From NCBI GenBank assembly GCA_002937555.1, contig PTKB01000153.1:1-6666 (forward strand): 6,666 bases of DNA. Reading direction: 5' to 3'. The DNA is from Alphaproteobacteria bacterium MarineAlpha10_Bin2. Lineage in GTDB: Bacteria > Pseudomonadota > Alphaproteobacteria > UBA828. Below the pieces are notes generated by a model. The model was given only the letters and a program-made list of their open reading frames with translations, ran no database searches and had not been told where the DNA came from. Below, one piece after another: positions 1 through 6,241 of this stretch. A program made the translations under genes and the position numbers. How positions within the stretch are numbered: the stretch's first letter is position 1; each line of letters opens with the position of its first letter.

Positions 1-448
1 TGTCGCCGTGGCGGCGCCACGGATTGATCACGTTGCCGTAATAGCTGGTGACGTTGGCCGAGCCCATGGCGAATTCGTCCATATTGGACTTGCCCAGCAT
101 CACCGCGCCCTCGCGCCACAGATTTTCAGTGACGGTGGATTCATAGGGCGGCTCGAAGCCGTCGAGAATATGCGAGCACGCGGTGGAGTGAACGCCGCGT
201 GTGCAGTAGAGATCCTTAATCGCAAGCGGCACGCCTTCCAAGATGCCGCCCTCGCCGGCCGCCAGGCGCTTGTCCGCCGCATCAGCGCGATCGCGCGCAT
301 GGTCGAAAGTTTCGGCCACCAATGCGTTCAATTCCCGCGCCGCCTCGGCGGCTTGGATATGCGCCTCCGTCAATTCGCGGGCGGAGAATTCGCGCGCCTC
401 CAGCCCGGCGCGCGCGGCGGCGATGGTGAGATCGGTAAGGGCGCTCAT
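1..448 (-). CDS. gatA: Glutamyl-tRNA(Gln)/aspartyl-tRNA(Asn) amidotransferase subunit A, 5' part (truncated by window edge)
   Basis: GatA is the amidase subunit of the cytoplasmic GatCAB complex. It releases ammonia from glutamine so that Glu-tRNA(Gln), and often Asp-tRNA(Asn), can be amidated in organisms lacking the matching synthetase. Only the first 149 codons are present; the family is usually about 480-490 residues. Visible amidase-signature landmarks are GVPLAIKD (residues 72-79), whose Lys78 matches the catalytic lysine of the Ser-cisSer-Lys triad, and GKSNMDEFAMGS (119-130). The two catalytic serines lie beyond the window. The ATG at 448-446 overlaps the gatC stop in an ATGA, and AAGGTGG four bases upstream, inside the gatC tail, is a good ribosome binding site, so the start is well supported. 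Translational coupling to gatC is likely. gatB would be expected further left, which is inference. Confidence 0.97.
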   Translation of the reverse strand, partial: MSALTDLTIAAARAGLEAREFSARELTEAHIQAAEAARELNALVAETFDHARDRADAADKRLAAGEGGILEGVPLAIKDLYCTRGVHSTACSHILDGFEPPYESTVTENLWREGAVMLGKSNMDEFAMGSANVTSYYGNVINPWRRHGD

Positions 449-732
449 TCGACCACCTTGGGAACGACGAAAAAGCCGCCCTCGGTTTCCGGCGCATCGG
501 CCAACAGGTCCTCACGCGGCGCCACCGCTCCGGCCTCGTCGGCGCGTTGGGGCAGGGTCACCGCGACCACGCTGGTCATCGGCTCAACGCCCTCGGTATC
601 GACTTCGGAAAGCTGCTCGACCCAGGCCAGGATGGCGTTCAGTTCCTCGGCCAAGCCGTCGGTGGCCGCGTCCGCGACTTCGATGCGCGCCAGTTTGGCG
701 ATGCGCAGCACGGTGGCCTTATCAATTGCCAT
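445..732 (-). CDS. gatC: Aspartyl/glutamyl-tRNA amidotransferase subunit C
   Basis: GatC is the small, non-catalytic subunit that wraps around GatA and GatB and stabilises the GatCAB amidotransferase. The 95-residue product has the usual family length. It shows the family features in order: an N-terminal helix with IAKLARIEV (residues 11-19), the LNAILAWVEQL helix (31-41), the VDTEGVEPM turn (44-52), and the PREDLLAD segment (72-79) that in the family contacts GatA. The ATG at 732-730 starts right at the conserved N-terminal helix, so no longer form is needed. No clear Shine-Dalgarno sequence precedes it (the upstream bases read GGGCACCCTGACAC). It is the first gene of a minus-strand unit that continues into gatA through a 4-bp overlap and is divergent from ruvX. 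Confidence 0.97.
   Translation of the reverse strand: MAIDKATVLRIAKLARIEVADAATDGLAEELNAILAWVEQLSEVDTEGVEPMTSVVAVTLPQRADEAGAVAPREDLLADAPETEGGFFVVPKVVE
453..459 (-). promoter_or_regulatory. Ribosome binding site of gatA inside gatC
   Basis: Read on the minus strand, AAGGTGG lies in the last codons of gatC and ends four bases before the gatA ATG. It confirms the gatA start and means that ribosomes finishing gatC are placed to begin gatA. The first EamA transporter gene has the same AGGTGG core at the same spacing. Confidence 0.7.
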
Positions 733-858
733 GTGTCAGGGTGCCCAAGCTGTAAAACTGCGAAATAAATCTCCGCCAACGCCTTAACCTTCAAGCTTTT
801 CAAAGCCTTGGCGCTGCGAAAGGCGGCGAACGTAACACCGGGGCGGGTGAACCGCAAC
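733..858. promoter_or_regulatory. Divergent gatC / ruvX intergenic region
   Basis: This 126-bp spacer separates gatC, reading left, from ruvX, reading right, so it should carry the promoters of both. An AT-richer patch around 750-800 is the likeliest place. No -35/-10 pair of convincing quality is visible on either strand; TTGCCA at 726-731 with TGTAAA at 751-756 has a 19-bp spacer and is weak. A short imperfect hairpin is possible at 805-824 (GCCTT, 10-base loop, AAGGC). I see no gene in it: the in-frame upstream extension of ruvX from a TTG at 808 looks unconserved. The regulatory role is inferred from gene orientation. Confidence 0.45.
842..850 (+). promoter_or_regulatory. Ribosome binding site deciding the ruvX start
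   Basis: GGCGGGTGA ends eight bases before the ATG at 859. This favours the ATG over the in-frame TTG at 808 and GTG at 847, neither of which has a comparable site. A second ATG at 868 is also possible but more distant from it. Confidence 0.5.
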
Positions 859-1320
859 ATGACGATTATGTCTCTCGACGCGCTTGCCGCCGGGCTGCCG
901 GCGAGCAGCCGCTTGATCGGCCTCGATCCCGGCAGCAAGACGGTGGGCGTGGCGTTGTCCGACCCTTCGCGCATGGTGGCGAGCCCTACGGAGCATCTCA
1001 AACGCGGTAAATTTCGCGATCTCGCGGCGCGCCTCGAAGCGCTCGTTAAGACAGAGGAAGTGGGCGGCCTGGTCGTCGGCCTGCCCCTCAATATGGACGG
1101 ATCGGAAGGCCCGAGCGCGCAGTCGGCACGCCAGTTCGCGGAAAACCTGGCGGCGCGGCTGGAAATCCCGGTGGCGCTGTGGGACGAGCGTCTCTCGACG
1201 GCGGCGGTGGAGCGCACCTTGATCGATGCCGATCTCTCGCGCCGCCGCCGCGCCGAGGTGGTGGACAAGCTCGCCGCCGCCTACATCCTGCAAGGCGCGC
1301 TCGACTATCTGGCGCGCTAG
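859..1320 (+). CDS. ruvX: RuvX/YqgF-family RNase H-fold nuclease (putative Holliday junction resolvase; pre-16S rRNA processing)
   Basis: RuvX/YqgF proteins are small cytoplasmic RNase H-like nucleases, annotated as putative Holliday junction resolvases and linked in E. coli to maturation of the 16S rRNA 5' end. From the ATG at 859 the product is 153 residues, normal for the family. The motifs are clear: GLDPGSKTVGVA (21-32) with acidic Asp23, GGLVVGLPLNMDGSEG (69-84), the DERLST block (109-114) with Glu110, and VDKLAAAYILQ (135-145) with Asp136, giving the expected acidic active-site set. A TTG at 808 would add 17 residues that look unconserved. The gene is divergent from gatC. Its TAG stop overlaps the TAG stop of the convergent transporter gene in a shared CTAG, leaving no room for an intergenic terminator. 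Confidence 0.95.
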   Translation: MTIMSLDALAAGLPASSRLIGLDPGSKTVGVALSDPSRMVASPTEHLKRGKFRDLAARLEALVKTEEVGGLVVGLPLNMDGSEGPSAQSARQFAENLAARLEIPVALWDERLSTAAVERTLIDADLSRRRRAEVVDKLAAAYILQGALDYLAR

Positions 1321-1329
1321 CTCTTAGCG
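1315..1329. terminator. Weak inverted repeat at the convergent ruvX / transporter junction (possible bidirectional terminator)
   Basis: CGCTA, a five-base loop, then TAGCG forms a perfect but short stem-loop over both overlapping stop codons. There is no T-run on either side, so it is not a convincing intrinsic terminator. It is the only symmetric element at a junction where two opposing transcripts must end or collide. Confidence 0.2.
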
Positions 1330-2228
1330 GCGACGGTCTGGCTGCTCTCGACGACAACACCACGCTGAATCACCAGGGTGGCCAGCAACACGATGACAAT
1401 GCCGGGAACGGTCATCGCCGTCGGTAGGCCACGGCCGGACGCCCAATCGAACACCAGCACGAAAGCCGGGATCAAATAGGAATAAGACTGTACACGGGTC
1501 GAGCCGATCGCCAGCGAGGTCGACTGAATCATAAAAAAGGTCAACATGGTCGGGCCGATGGCGAACCATGCCAAAGCGCCCCACACACCGGCATCGATCG
1601 TCCCCCAGGCGACCCGCACGAACTCTTCATTGGCGACGATCACGAACATGGCAGCGACCATCACCATGATCCAAAAACTCATCACCGGCACCGGCTCGCC
1701 CCGGTGCAGCTTGGGGATCAACGCCGCGTAGAGGCCCATCGAGATGCAGCCGCCGAAGAACATTGCGTCGCCCTTGCTCAGCTCGAGCGCAAGAAGCCGT
1801 TCCGGGTCGCCGCGAAACACCACGCAGAGCGCGCCCACCAAACCGACCAGAATTGCCACCCAACGGTAGCGCCCGAGGCGTTCGCGCATGAGGATTGCGG
1901 TGTAGAGCGCGGTAAAGCCGGGAATCGTCGTCGAAATGGCGCCGGAATTGAGAGAGTCGGTGTATTTCAACCCCTCGAACATGGACCAGAAAAATATAGT
2001 CGATAACAGAGACAGCAGACCGTAGCGCCACAAGCCGGAGAAGCCGGGCCAGCGTATGCCGTGACGCCATAGGATGTAGGGCGTGAAGAGAATTGCCGCG
2101 GCGCCGAAGCGAAGCGCCATCAAAACGCTGGCCGGCATGGTATCGGCAATTTCGTCGCCGAGGCTGAAGATCGTCGAGATAAAAAACATCGCCAGGATCG
2201 CCAGCCCATGCGACGTGGCAATGCTCAC
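1317..2228 (-). CDS. EamA/DMT-superfamily membrane transporter, second gene of a tandem pair
   Basis: This is a predicted inner-membrane permease of the drug/metabolite transporter superfamily, with two EamA repeats and about ten membrane segments; the substrate cannot be told from sequence. The GTG at 2228 is chosen because it overlaps the upstream gene's TGA in a GTGA, has GGGG seven bases upstream, and aligns with the first membrane segment of its neighbour. The product is 303 residues, typical of the family. The first repeat spans about residues 4-138 and ends at FRGDPERL (138-145); the second runs about 150-293 and includes the motifs HRGEP (175-179), SYLIPAFVL (250-258) and VIQRGV (286-291). 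The reading frame is open upstream to about 2567, but that part lies in another frame of the neighbouring gene and is a shadow. It is a paralogue of the adjacent gene: over one 44-residue C-terminal block I count 33 identities. Confidence 0.9.
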   Translation of the reverse strand: MSIATSHGLAILAMFFISTIFSLGDEIADTMPASVLMALRFGAAAILFTPYILWRHGIRWPGFSGLWRYGLLSLLSTIFFWSMFEGLKYTDSLNSGAISTTIPGFTALYTAILMRERLGRYRWVAILVGLVGALCVVFRGDPERLLALELSKGDAMFFGGCISMGLYAALIPKLHRGEPVPVMSFWIMVMVAAMFVIVANEEFVRVAWGTIDAGVWGALAWFAIGPTMLTFFMIQSTSLAIGSTRVQSYSYLIPAFVLVFDWASGRGLPTAMTVPGIVIVLLATLVIQRGVVVESSQTVAAKS

Positions 2229-3112
2229 TTGTTTGCCCCGATCTCGATCACGCCGCGCTGGATGACGAGGCTGGCCACCAGCACGATTGCGATGCCCGGA
2301 AAAGTCATCAGCGGCGGTAAGCCGCGCCCGATCGCCCAGTCCACCAGAAGCACGAAAGCCGGAATGAAATAGGAATAAGCCAGCACCCGGGTCGGCCCGA
2401 TGCGCGGCGTGGCGAACTGAAACATGAAAAACGAAATCACCGTGCTGACCACGGCGAGATAGACCACCGCGCCATAGACCGTCCATGTCGTCTCCGCCCA
2501 GGGGGAGCCCGCCAAATCCTTGCCGGCGATGGCGAGGTAGAGGATGGCGCTGAACAACAGGACCCAAAAGGTGGTCACGGCGGTCGGCTCACCCCGGTGG
2601 AAGCGCTTGATAAAGACGCCGTAGAAACCGAAAGCGAAGCAGCCTGCGAGAAAGATCAAATCGCCCCTGTTGACATCGAGCGCCACGAGCCGTTCGGGAT
2701 CGCCGCGAAAGATGATCCACAGCGCGCCCACCACGCCCAGCGCCAGAGCGGCAAAGCGATAGCCGCCGAGGCGCTCGCCGGCCATGAAGAACGCGAAAAT
2801 AGCGGAAAGCACGGGAACCGTCGTAAACAACGCGCTGGTATTGAGGGCGCTGGTATGGCGCAGGGATTCAAACATGCACCAAAAGAAAATCACCACCGTC
2901 AGCGCGATGACCGCGTAACGCCAAATGGCGCCCCAGCCCGGCCAATCCAGGCCGTGACGGAAATAGACATAAATGCCCATGATTAGTGCGGCGAGGGCGA
3001 AACGGAGCAGCATGAGGACGCCCGGCTCCAAGGCGAGCGCGATCTCCTTGCCGACCGGAAAGGAGGTGGAAACCATCAGATTGGCGATCAGCGTGATGAC
3101 GTGAACGGCCAT
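2225..3112 (-). CDS. EamA/DMT-superfamily membrane transporter, first gene of a tandem pair
   Basis: This is a predicted ten-segment inner-membrane transporter with two EamA repeats (about residues 3-135 and 148-288) and unknown substrate. The repeats are separated by FRGDPERL (135-142); GERLG (112-116), HRGEP (172-176), SYFIPAFVL (247-255) and VIQRGV (283-288) all recur in the downstream paralogue. I chose the ATG at 3112 (295 residues) because it begins at the first membrane segment, aligns with the paralogue's start, and has AGGTGG four bases upstream. In-frame ATGs at 3157 and 3265 would add 15 or 51 residues; the latter also has a plausible AAGGG site, so the N-terminus is uncertain. The stop overlaps the next gene's GTG, so the two are probably co-translated. 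The gene is divergent from pyrB. No motif suggests a link to pyrimidine metabolism. Confidence 0.88.
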   Translation of the reverse strand: MAVHVITLIANLMVSTSFPVGKEIALALEPGVLMLLRFALAALIMGIYVYFRHGLDWPGWGAIWRYAVIALTVVIFFWCMFESLRHTSALNTSALFTTVPVLSAIFAFFMAGERLGGYRFAALALGVVGALWIIFRGDPERLVALDVNRGDLIFLAGCFAFGFYGVFIKRFHRGEPTAVTTFWVLLFSAILYLAIAGKDLAGSPWAETTWTVYGAVVYLAVVSTVISFFMFQFATPRIGPTRVLAYSYFIPAFVLLVDWAIGRGLPPLMTFPGIAIVLVASLVIQRGVIEIGANK

Positions 3113-3116
3113 CACG

Positions 3117-3122
3117 CCACCT
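3117..3122 (-). promoter_or_regulatory. Ribosome binding site supporting the transporter start at 3112
   Basis: AGGTGG on the minus strand sits four bases before the ATG at 3112. No comparable site precedes the alternative ATG at 3157; the one at 3265 has AAGGG about ten bases upstream. This, with the paralogue alignment, decides the annotated start. Confidence 0.45.
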
Positions 3123-3302
3123 GCCGGCGAGGCGGGAGAAGCGGGGCGATTATTCATGAACGCGCAAAGATCGGTTATCCGGGCCGCCGCGTCCAGCACC
3201 GATTCGCGCACCGCCAGCCGATGCGGCGCCGTGCCGCAGGGTAAGACGGGGCCAATTTCGCCCATGATAAGAAACCCTTGGCACACCCAGTGTCGCGCAC
3301 CT

Positions 3303-3320
3303 TGCCGCCCCGGCACGGCA
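3303..3320 (+). repeat. GC-rich hairpin with two alternative 3' arms upstream of pyrB
   Basis: TGCCG (3303-3307) can pair perfectly with either of two adjacent CGGCA copies (3311-3315, loop of 3; or 3316-3320, loop of 8). It ends 20 bases before the pyrB ATG. There is no T-run, so it is not a standard terminator. It could be leader structure, an operator half-site arrangement, or chance in GC-rich DNA. Confidence 0.3.
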
Positions 3321-3339
3321 GCATTAAGAATCGGTCTTT

Positions 3340-4293
3340 ATGCAGCCTGTATCGCGGCCCAATGCGCTTGCCCAGCGCGATCTGCTCGGGATCGAGGGTC
3401 TTTCTCCCGACAGGGTTTCGGCGATTCTCGATCTTTCCGAATCCTATGTTGCGCTCAACCGCAACGCCCAGAAAAAATCGGACGTGTTGCGCGGGCGCAC
3501 GCTGATCCTGCTATTTTTCGAAACCTCGACGCGCACCCGCACTTCTTTCGAGCTCGCTGGCAAGCGTCTCAGCGCCGATGTGATCAATATTTCCGTCGCC
3601 TCCTCGGCGATCAAGAAGGGAGAAACCCTGATCGACACGGCGATGACGCTGAACGCCATGCACCCCGATGTCATCGTCGTCCGCCACCCGGACGCGGGCG
3701 CGGTGCGTCTTCTCGCCAATCACGTCAACTGCGCGGTTATCAATGCCGGCGACGGCAGCCATGAGCACCCGACGCAAGCGCTCCTCGACGCGCTTACCAT
3801 CCGCCGCCACAAGGGCCGGTTGGATGGTCTCCGCGTCGCGATCTGCGGCGATATCATGCACAGCCGGGTGGCGCGTTCGAATATTCTTCTGCTTTCGATG
3901 ATGGGCTCGCAGGTGCGTCTGGTGGCGCCGCCCACGCTGGTGCCGCCGGCCATCGAGCGCATGGGCGCGGAAGTCTTCCACGATATGCGCGTCGGCCTTG
4001 AGGAATGCGATATCATCATGATGCTGCGCCTTCAGGCGGAACGTATGCAGGGCACCTTTGTGCCGTCGACACGGGAGTATTTCCGCTATTTCGGCCTCGA
4101 TGAAGCCAAGCTCGCCATGGCCCGGCCGGATGCACTGATCATGCATCCCGGGCCGATGAACCGGGGCGTGGAAATCGACAGCCGTGTGGCCGACGACATC
4201 ACCCGAAGCGCTATCCTGGAACAGGTCGAGCTCGGTCTCGCAGTGCGTCAGGCCTGCCTGGACATGCTCGGTCGCGATCCGGAAAGCGGGTGA
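3340..4293 (+). CDS. pyrB: Aspartate carbamoyltransferase catalytic subunit
   Basis: PyrB joins carbamoyl phosphate and L-aspartate to give N-carbamoyl-L-aspartate, the committed step of de novo pyrimidine synthesis, and acts in the cytoplasm as a trimer-based enzyme. The 317-residue product matches the family length. The carbamoyl-phosphate site is intact: FFETSTRTRTSFE (59-71), SAIKKGETL (89-97, with Lys93 in the position of E. coli Lys84), Arg115 in VVRHP, HEHPTQ (141-146) and HPGP (268-271). The aspartate side is also complete, with Arg175 in HSRVARS and LRLQAER (228-234). The ATG at 3340 is the only reasonable start; no strong Shine-Dalgarno precedes it (AAGAA nine bases upstream at best). 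pyrC follows after 7 bp. No pyrI regulatory-chain gene is adjacent, which fits a non-enterobacterial enzyme, possibly assembled with dihydroorotase. Confidence 0.98.
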   Translation: MQPVSRPNALAQRDLLGIEGLSPDRVSAILDLSESYVALNRNAQKKSDVLRGRTLILLFFETSTRTRTSFELAGKRLSADVINISVASSAIKKGETLIDTAMTLNAMHPDVIVVRHPDAGAVRLLANHVNCAVINAGDGSHEHPTQALLDALTIRRHKGRLDGLRVAICGDIMHSRVARSNILLLSMMGSQVRLVAPPTLVPPAIERMGAEVFHDMRVGLEECDIIMMLRLQAERMQGTFVPSTREYFRYFGLDEAKLAMARPDALIMHPGPMNRGVEIDSRVADDITRSAILEQVELGLAVRQACLDMLGRDPESG

Positions 4294-4300
4294 ACCTGCC

Positions 4301-5599
4301 ATGACGGAAAAACGTACCGCATATATTAATGCCCGCCTCCTCAACCCGGAGAGCGGGCTCGATGCCGCCGGCGCTCTGTTGACCGAGGGCGCAGAGATCG
4401 CTGATCTTGGACCGCAGCTGTTTGCCGACGGCGTGCCCGACGGCATCGAGACCGTGGACTGCAGCGGCCATTGCCTCTCACCGGGGCTGGTCGATATGCA
4501 TGTGCATCTGCGCGAGCCCGGCCACGAGCACAAGGAAACCATTGCTACGGGCGGCCTGTCGGCATTGGCTGGCGGCGTCACCAGTCTGTGCAGCATGCCC
4601 AACACCGACCCGGTGATCGACAATGTCGCCCTGATCGAATTTGTCCAGCGCCGCGCACGCGAAGCGAAAGGGGTCAAAGTGTTCCCGTTTGCCGCCGCCA
4701 CCAAGGGTCTGGACGGCAAGCAACTGACCGAATTCGGCATGCTAGCGGAAGCCGGCGCGGTGGCCTTTACCGATGACGGGTTGCCGGTCGCCAATAGCCA
4801 GGTCATGCGCCGCGCGCTGAGCTACGCCAAGACCTTCGATCTCATGATCTCGCAACATGCCGAGGACCTGTCGTTGTCAGGTTGCGGCTGCATGGCCGAG
4901 GGCGAAGTCGCGACGCGCCTCGGTCTCGACGGCATTCCGGAGATCTCCGAAACCGTTATCGTGGAGCGCGATATCCGCCTTGTTGAACACTCAGGCGGAC
5001 GCTATCACGTCGCTCATATCTCGACCGCCGAGGCGGTCGATTGTGTACGCCGGGCCAAGGCGCGTGGCCTCAGCGTCACCTGCGAGGCGGCGCCGCATCA
5101 CTTCTCTCTCACCGACCTCGATGTCGGCGATTACCGCACTTTCGCCAAGATGGCGCCGCCCTTGAGAAGCGAAAGCAACCGCGCCGCTATCGTCGAAGGC
5201 CTGAAGGACGGCACCATCGATGCCATCGCCACTGACCATGCGCCGCACGACCAGGAAAGCAAACGCCTGCCGATGGCCCACGCGGCGAATGGCATTGTCG
5301 GCCTAGAAACCCTGCTGCCGCTGTCGCTGGAGCTATATCATGGCGGTCATATGACGCTCCTAGAGCTGTTGCGGCGGCTCACCCTGGCGCCGGCGGAGCT
5401 CTTGAAACTGCCGGTCGGGCGCTTGCGCAAAGGCGCGCCGGCGGATCTTCTGCTATTCGACCCTGACGTGCCGTGGGTGGTGGACACCGCGAAATTCCGC
5501 AGCATGTCAAAGAATTCGCCGTTCGACGGCCGCCCGGTTCAGGGCCGCGCCCTTCGAACCGTCGTCGACGGGCGCACACTTTTCACCGCCGGAACATAA
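4301..5599 (+). CDS. pyrC: Dihydroorotase, class I (amidohydrolase superfamily)
   Basis: PyrC reversibly cyclises N-carbamoyl-L-aspartate to dihydroorotate, the step after PyrB. The 432-residue product has the length of class I dihydroorotases rather than the shorter (about 350) E. coli type. All expected zinc and catalytic positions are visible: DMHVHLREPG with His67 and His69, MPNTDP (99-104), TDDG (157-160), where class I enzymes use Asp as a metal ligand, His186 in QHAED, His239 in HIST, and Asp312 in ATDHAPH. It therefore looks active, unlike the metal-site-deficient PyrC' homologues paired with ATCase in Pseudomonas. The ATG at 4301 is favoured over upstream in-frame starts, which would lie inside pyrB, and GGGTGA seven bases before it overlaps the pyrB stop. 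plsY follows after 12 bp, suggesting one transcript. Confidence 0.97.
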   Translation: MTEKRTAYINARLLNPESGLDAAGALLTEGAEIADLGPQLFADGVPDGIETVDCSGHCLSPGLVDMHVHLREPGHEHKETIATGGLSALAGGVTSLCSMPNTDPVIDNVALIEFVQRRAREAKGVKVFPFAAATKGLDGKQLTEFGMLAEAGAVAFTDDGLPVANSQVMRRALSYAKTFDLMISQHAEDLSLSGCGCMAEGEVATRLGLDGIPEISETVIVERDIRLVEHSGGRYHVAHISTAEAVDCVRRAKARGLSVTCEAAPHHFSLTDLDVGDYRTFAKMAPPLRSESNRAAIVEGLKDGTIDAIATDHAPHDQESKRLPMAHAANGIVGLETLLPLSLELYHGGHMTLLELLRRLTLAPAELLKLPVGRLRKGAPADLLLFDPDVPWVVDTAKFRSMSKNSPFDGRPVQGRALRTVVDGRTLFTAGT

Positions 5600-5611
5600 G
5601 GCGTCGACTTC

Positions 5612-6241
5612 ATGCCCGATCCGATCAGTTGGGCGTATTCCTGGCCCTACTATGCCGTCGCGCTTGCCGCCGGTTATGTGTTGGGCTCGATTCCAGTCGG
5701 GCTGCTGCTCGCCCGCCTGTTCGGGCATGGCGACATTCGCGCTATCGGCTCCGGCAATATCGGCGCCACCAATGTGCTACGCACCGGCAACAAACCGCTT
5801 GCCGCGGTTACCCTGTTGCTGGATGGCGCCAAGGGCGCCGCGGCGGTCTTGCTGGCCGCAATTTATGGCCCCGATTTGGCGCTCACGGCCGGCTTTGCCG
5901 CGGTCATCGGACATGTAGCGCCGGTTTGGCTGTTGTTTCGCGGCGGCAAAGGCGTGGCGACCAGCCTCGGCGTGCTGCTCGCTATCGACTGGCGGCTTGG
6001 ATTGATTGCATGCGCCGTGTGGCTCGCGGTCGCGGCGCTGTTTCGCTACTCCTCGCTGGCCTCCCTGGTGGCGTTGGTTTCGGCGCCGGGCTTCGGTTAT
6101 TTGCTCGCCGGGCGTCAGCTCTCCGAATTGGCGGCGATGTTGGCGGCCATCGTGGTACTCAAACATCACGGCAATATCCGCCGTTTGGTAAGCGGTCGTG
6201 AATCCCGAATTGGCGATGACAAGGACAAAGTCAGCGAATAG
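5612..6241 (+). CDS. plsY: Acyl-phosphate:glycerol-3-phosphate acyltransferase
   Basis: PlsY is an inner-membrane enzyme that transfers an acyl chain from acyl phosphate to glycerol-3-phosphate, making lysophosphatidic acid, the first step of phospholipid synthesis in most bacteria. The 209-residue, strongly hydrophobic product has all the conserved blocks: GSIPVG (25-30), GSGNIGATN (46-54), DGAKG (71-75), GHVAPVWLLFRGGKGVAT (100-117) and HHGNIRRL (185-192). The first and second glycine-rich loops carry the phosphate- and glycerol-phosphate-binding residues in the family. The charged tail (RESRIGDDKDKVSE, 196-209) looks cytoplasmic and variable. AAGG at 5598-5601, overlapping the pyrC stop, is ten bases before the ATG, and the 12-bp gap points to co-transcription with pyrB-pyrC. 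The plsY-dprA order is common in alphaproteobacteria. Confidence 0.97.
   Translation: MPDPISWAYSWPYYAVALAAGYVLGSIPVGLLLARLFGHGDIRAIGSGNIGATNVLRTGNKPLAAVTLLLDGAKGAAAVLLAAIYGPDLALTAGFAAVIGHVAPVWLLFRGGKGVATSLGVLLAIDWRLGLIACAVWLAVAALFRYSSLASLVALVSAPGFGYLLAGRQLSELAAMLAAIVVLKHHGNIRRLVSGRESRIGDDKDKVSE

Larger units (their letters stand above)
3113..3339. promoter_or_regulatory. Divergent transporter / pyrB intergenic region
   Basis: This 227-bp spacer lies between the minus-strand transporter pair and plus-strand pyrB and should hold promoters for both, if the transporter starts at 3112. For pyrB, TTGCCG at 3302-3307 and TAAGAA at 3325-3330 have 17-bp spacing, but the -10 match is poor. On the minus strand, 3113-3265 is open in the transporter frame with a coding-like, GC-rich third codon position, so part of it may belong to that gene. 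I saw no pyrimidine-type leader peptide with attenuator and no recognisable riboswitch. Confidence 0.4.

Noticed and set aside
8..787. Plus-strand open frame of 259 codons opposite gatA and gatC
   Set aside because: It lies wholly opposite two well-conserved genes, its product resembles nothing I recognise, and long antisense frames are expected in GC-rich DNA.
808..858. TTG start adding 17 residues to ruvX
   Set aside because: The ATG at 859 has a better ribosome binding site and gives the normal family length.
2229..2567. Upstream extension of the second transporter gene to 416 residues
   Set aside because: The extra residues are Arg/Gly/His-rich, lie within the upstream transporter in another frame, and precede a GTG that aligns with the paralogue's start.
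3278..3300. Sigma-54-like TTGGCAC upstream of pyrB
   Set aside because: The expected GC ten bases after the GG is GT here and the TTGC half is absent, so it does not fit a -24/-12 promoter.
4184..4300. N-terminal extension of pyrC into pyrB
   Set aside because: The 39 extra residues overlap the conserved pyrB C-terminus and do not look like dihydroorotase; the ATG at 4301 has a suitable GGGTGA upstream.
3511..4806. Minus-strand open frame of 431 codons opposite pyrB and pyrC
   Set aside because: It is antisense to two complete enzymes with intact catalytic motifs and has a low-complexity Arg/Ser/His-rich composition typical of a shadow frame.
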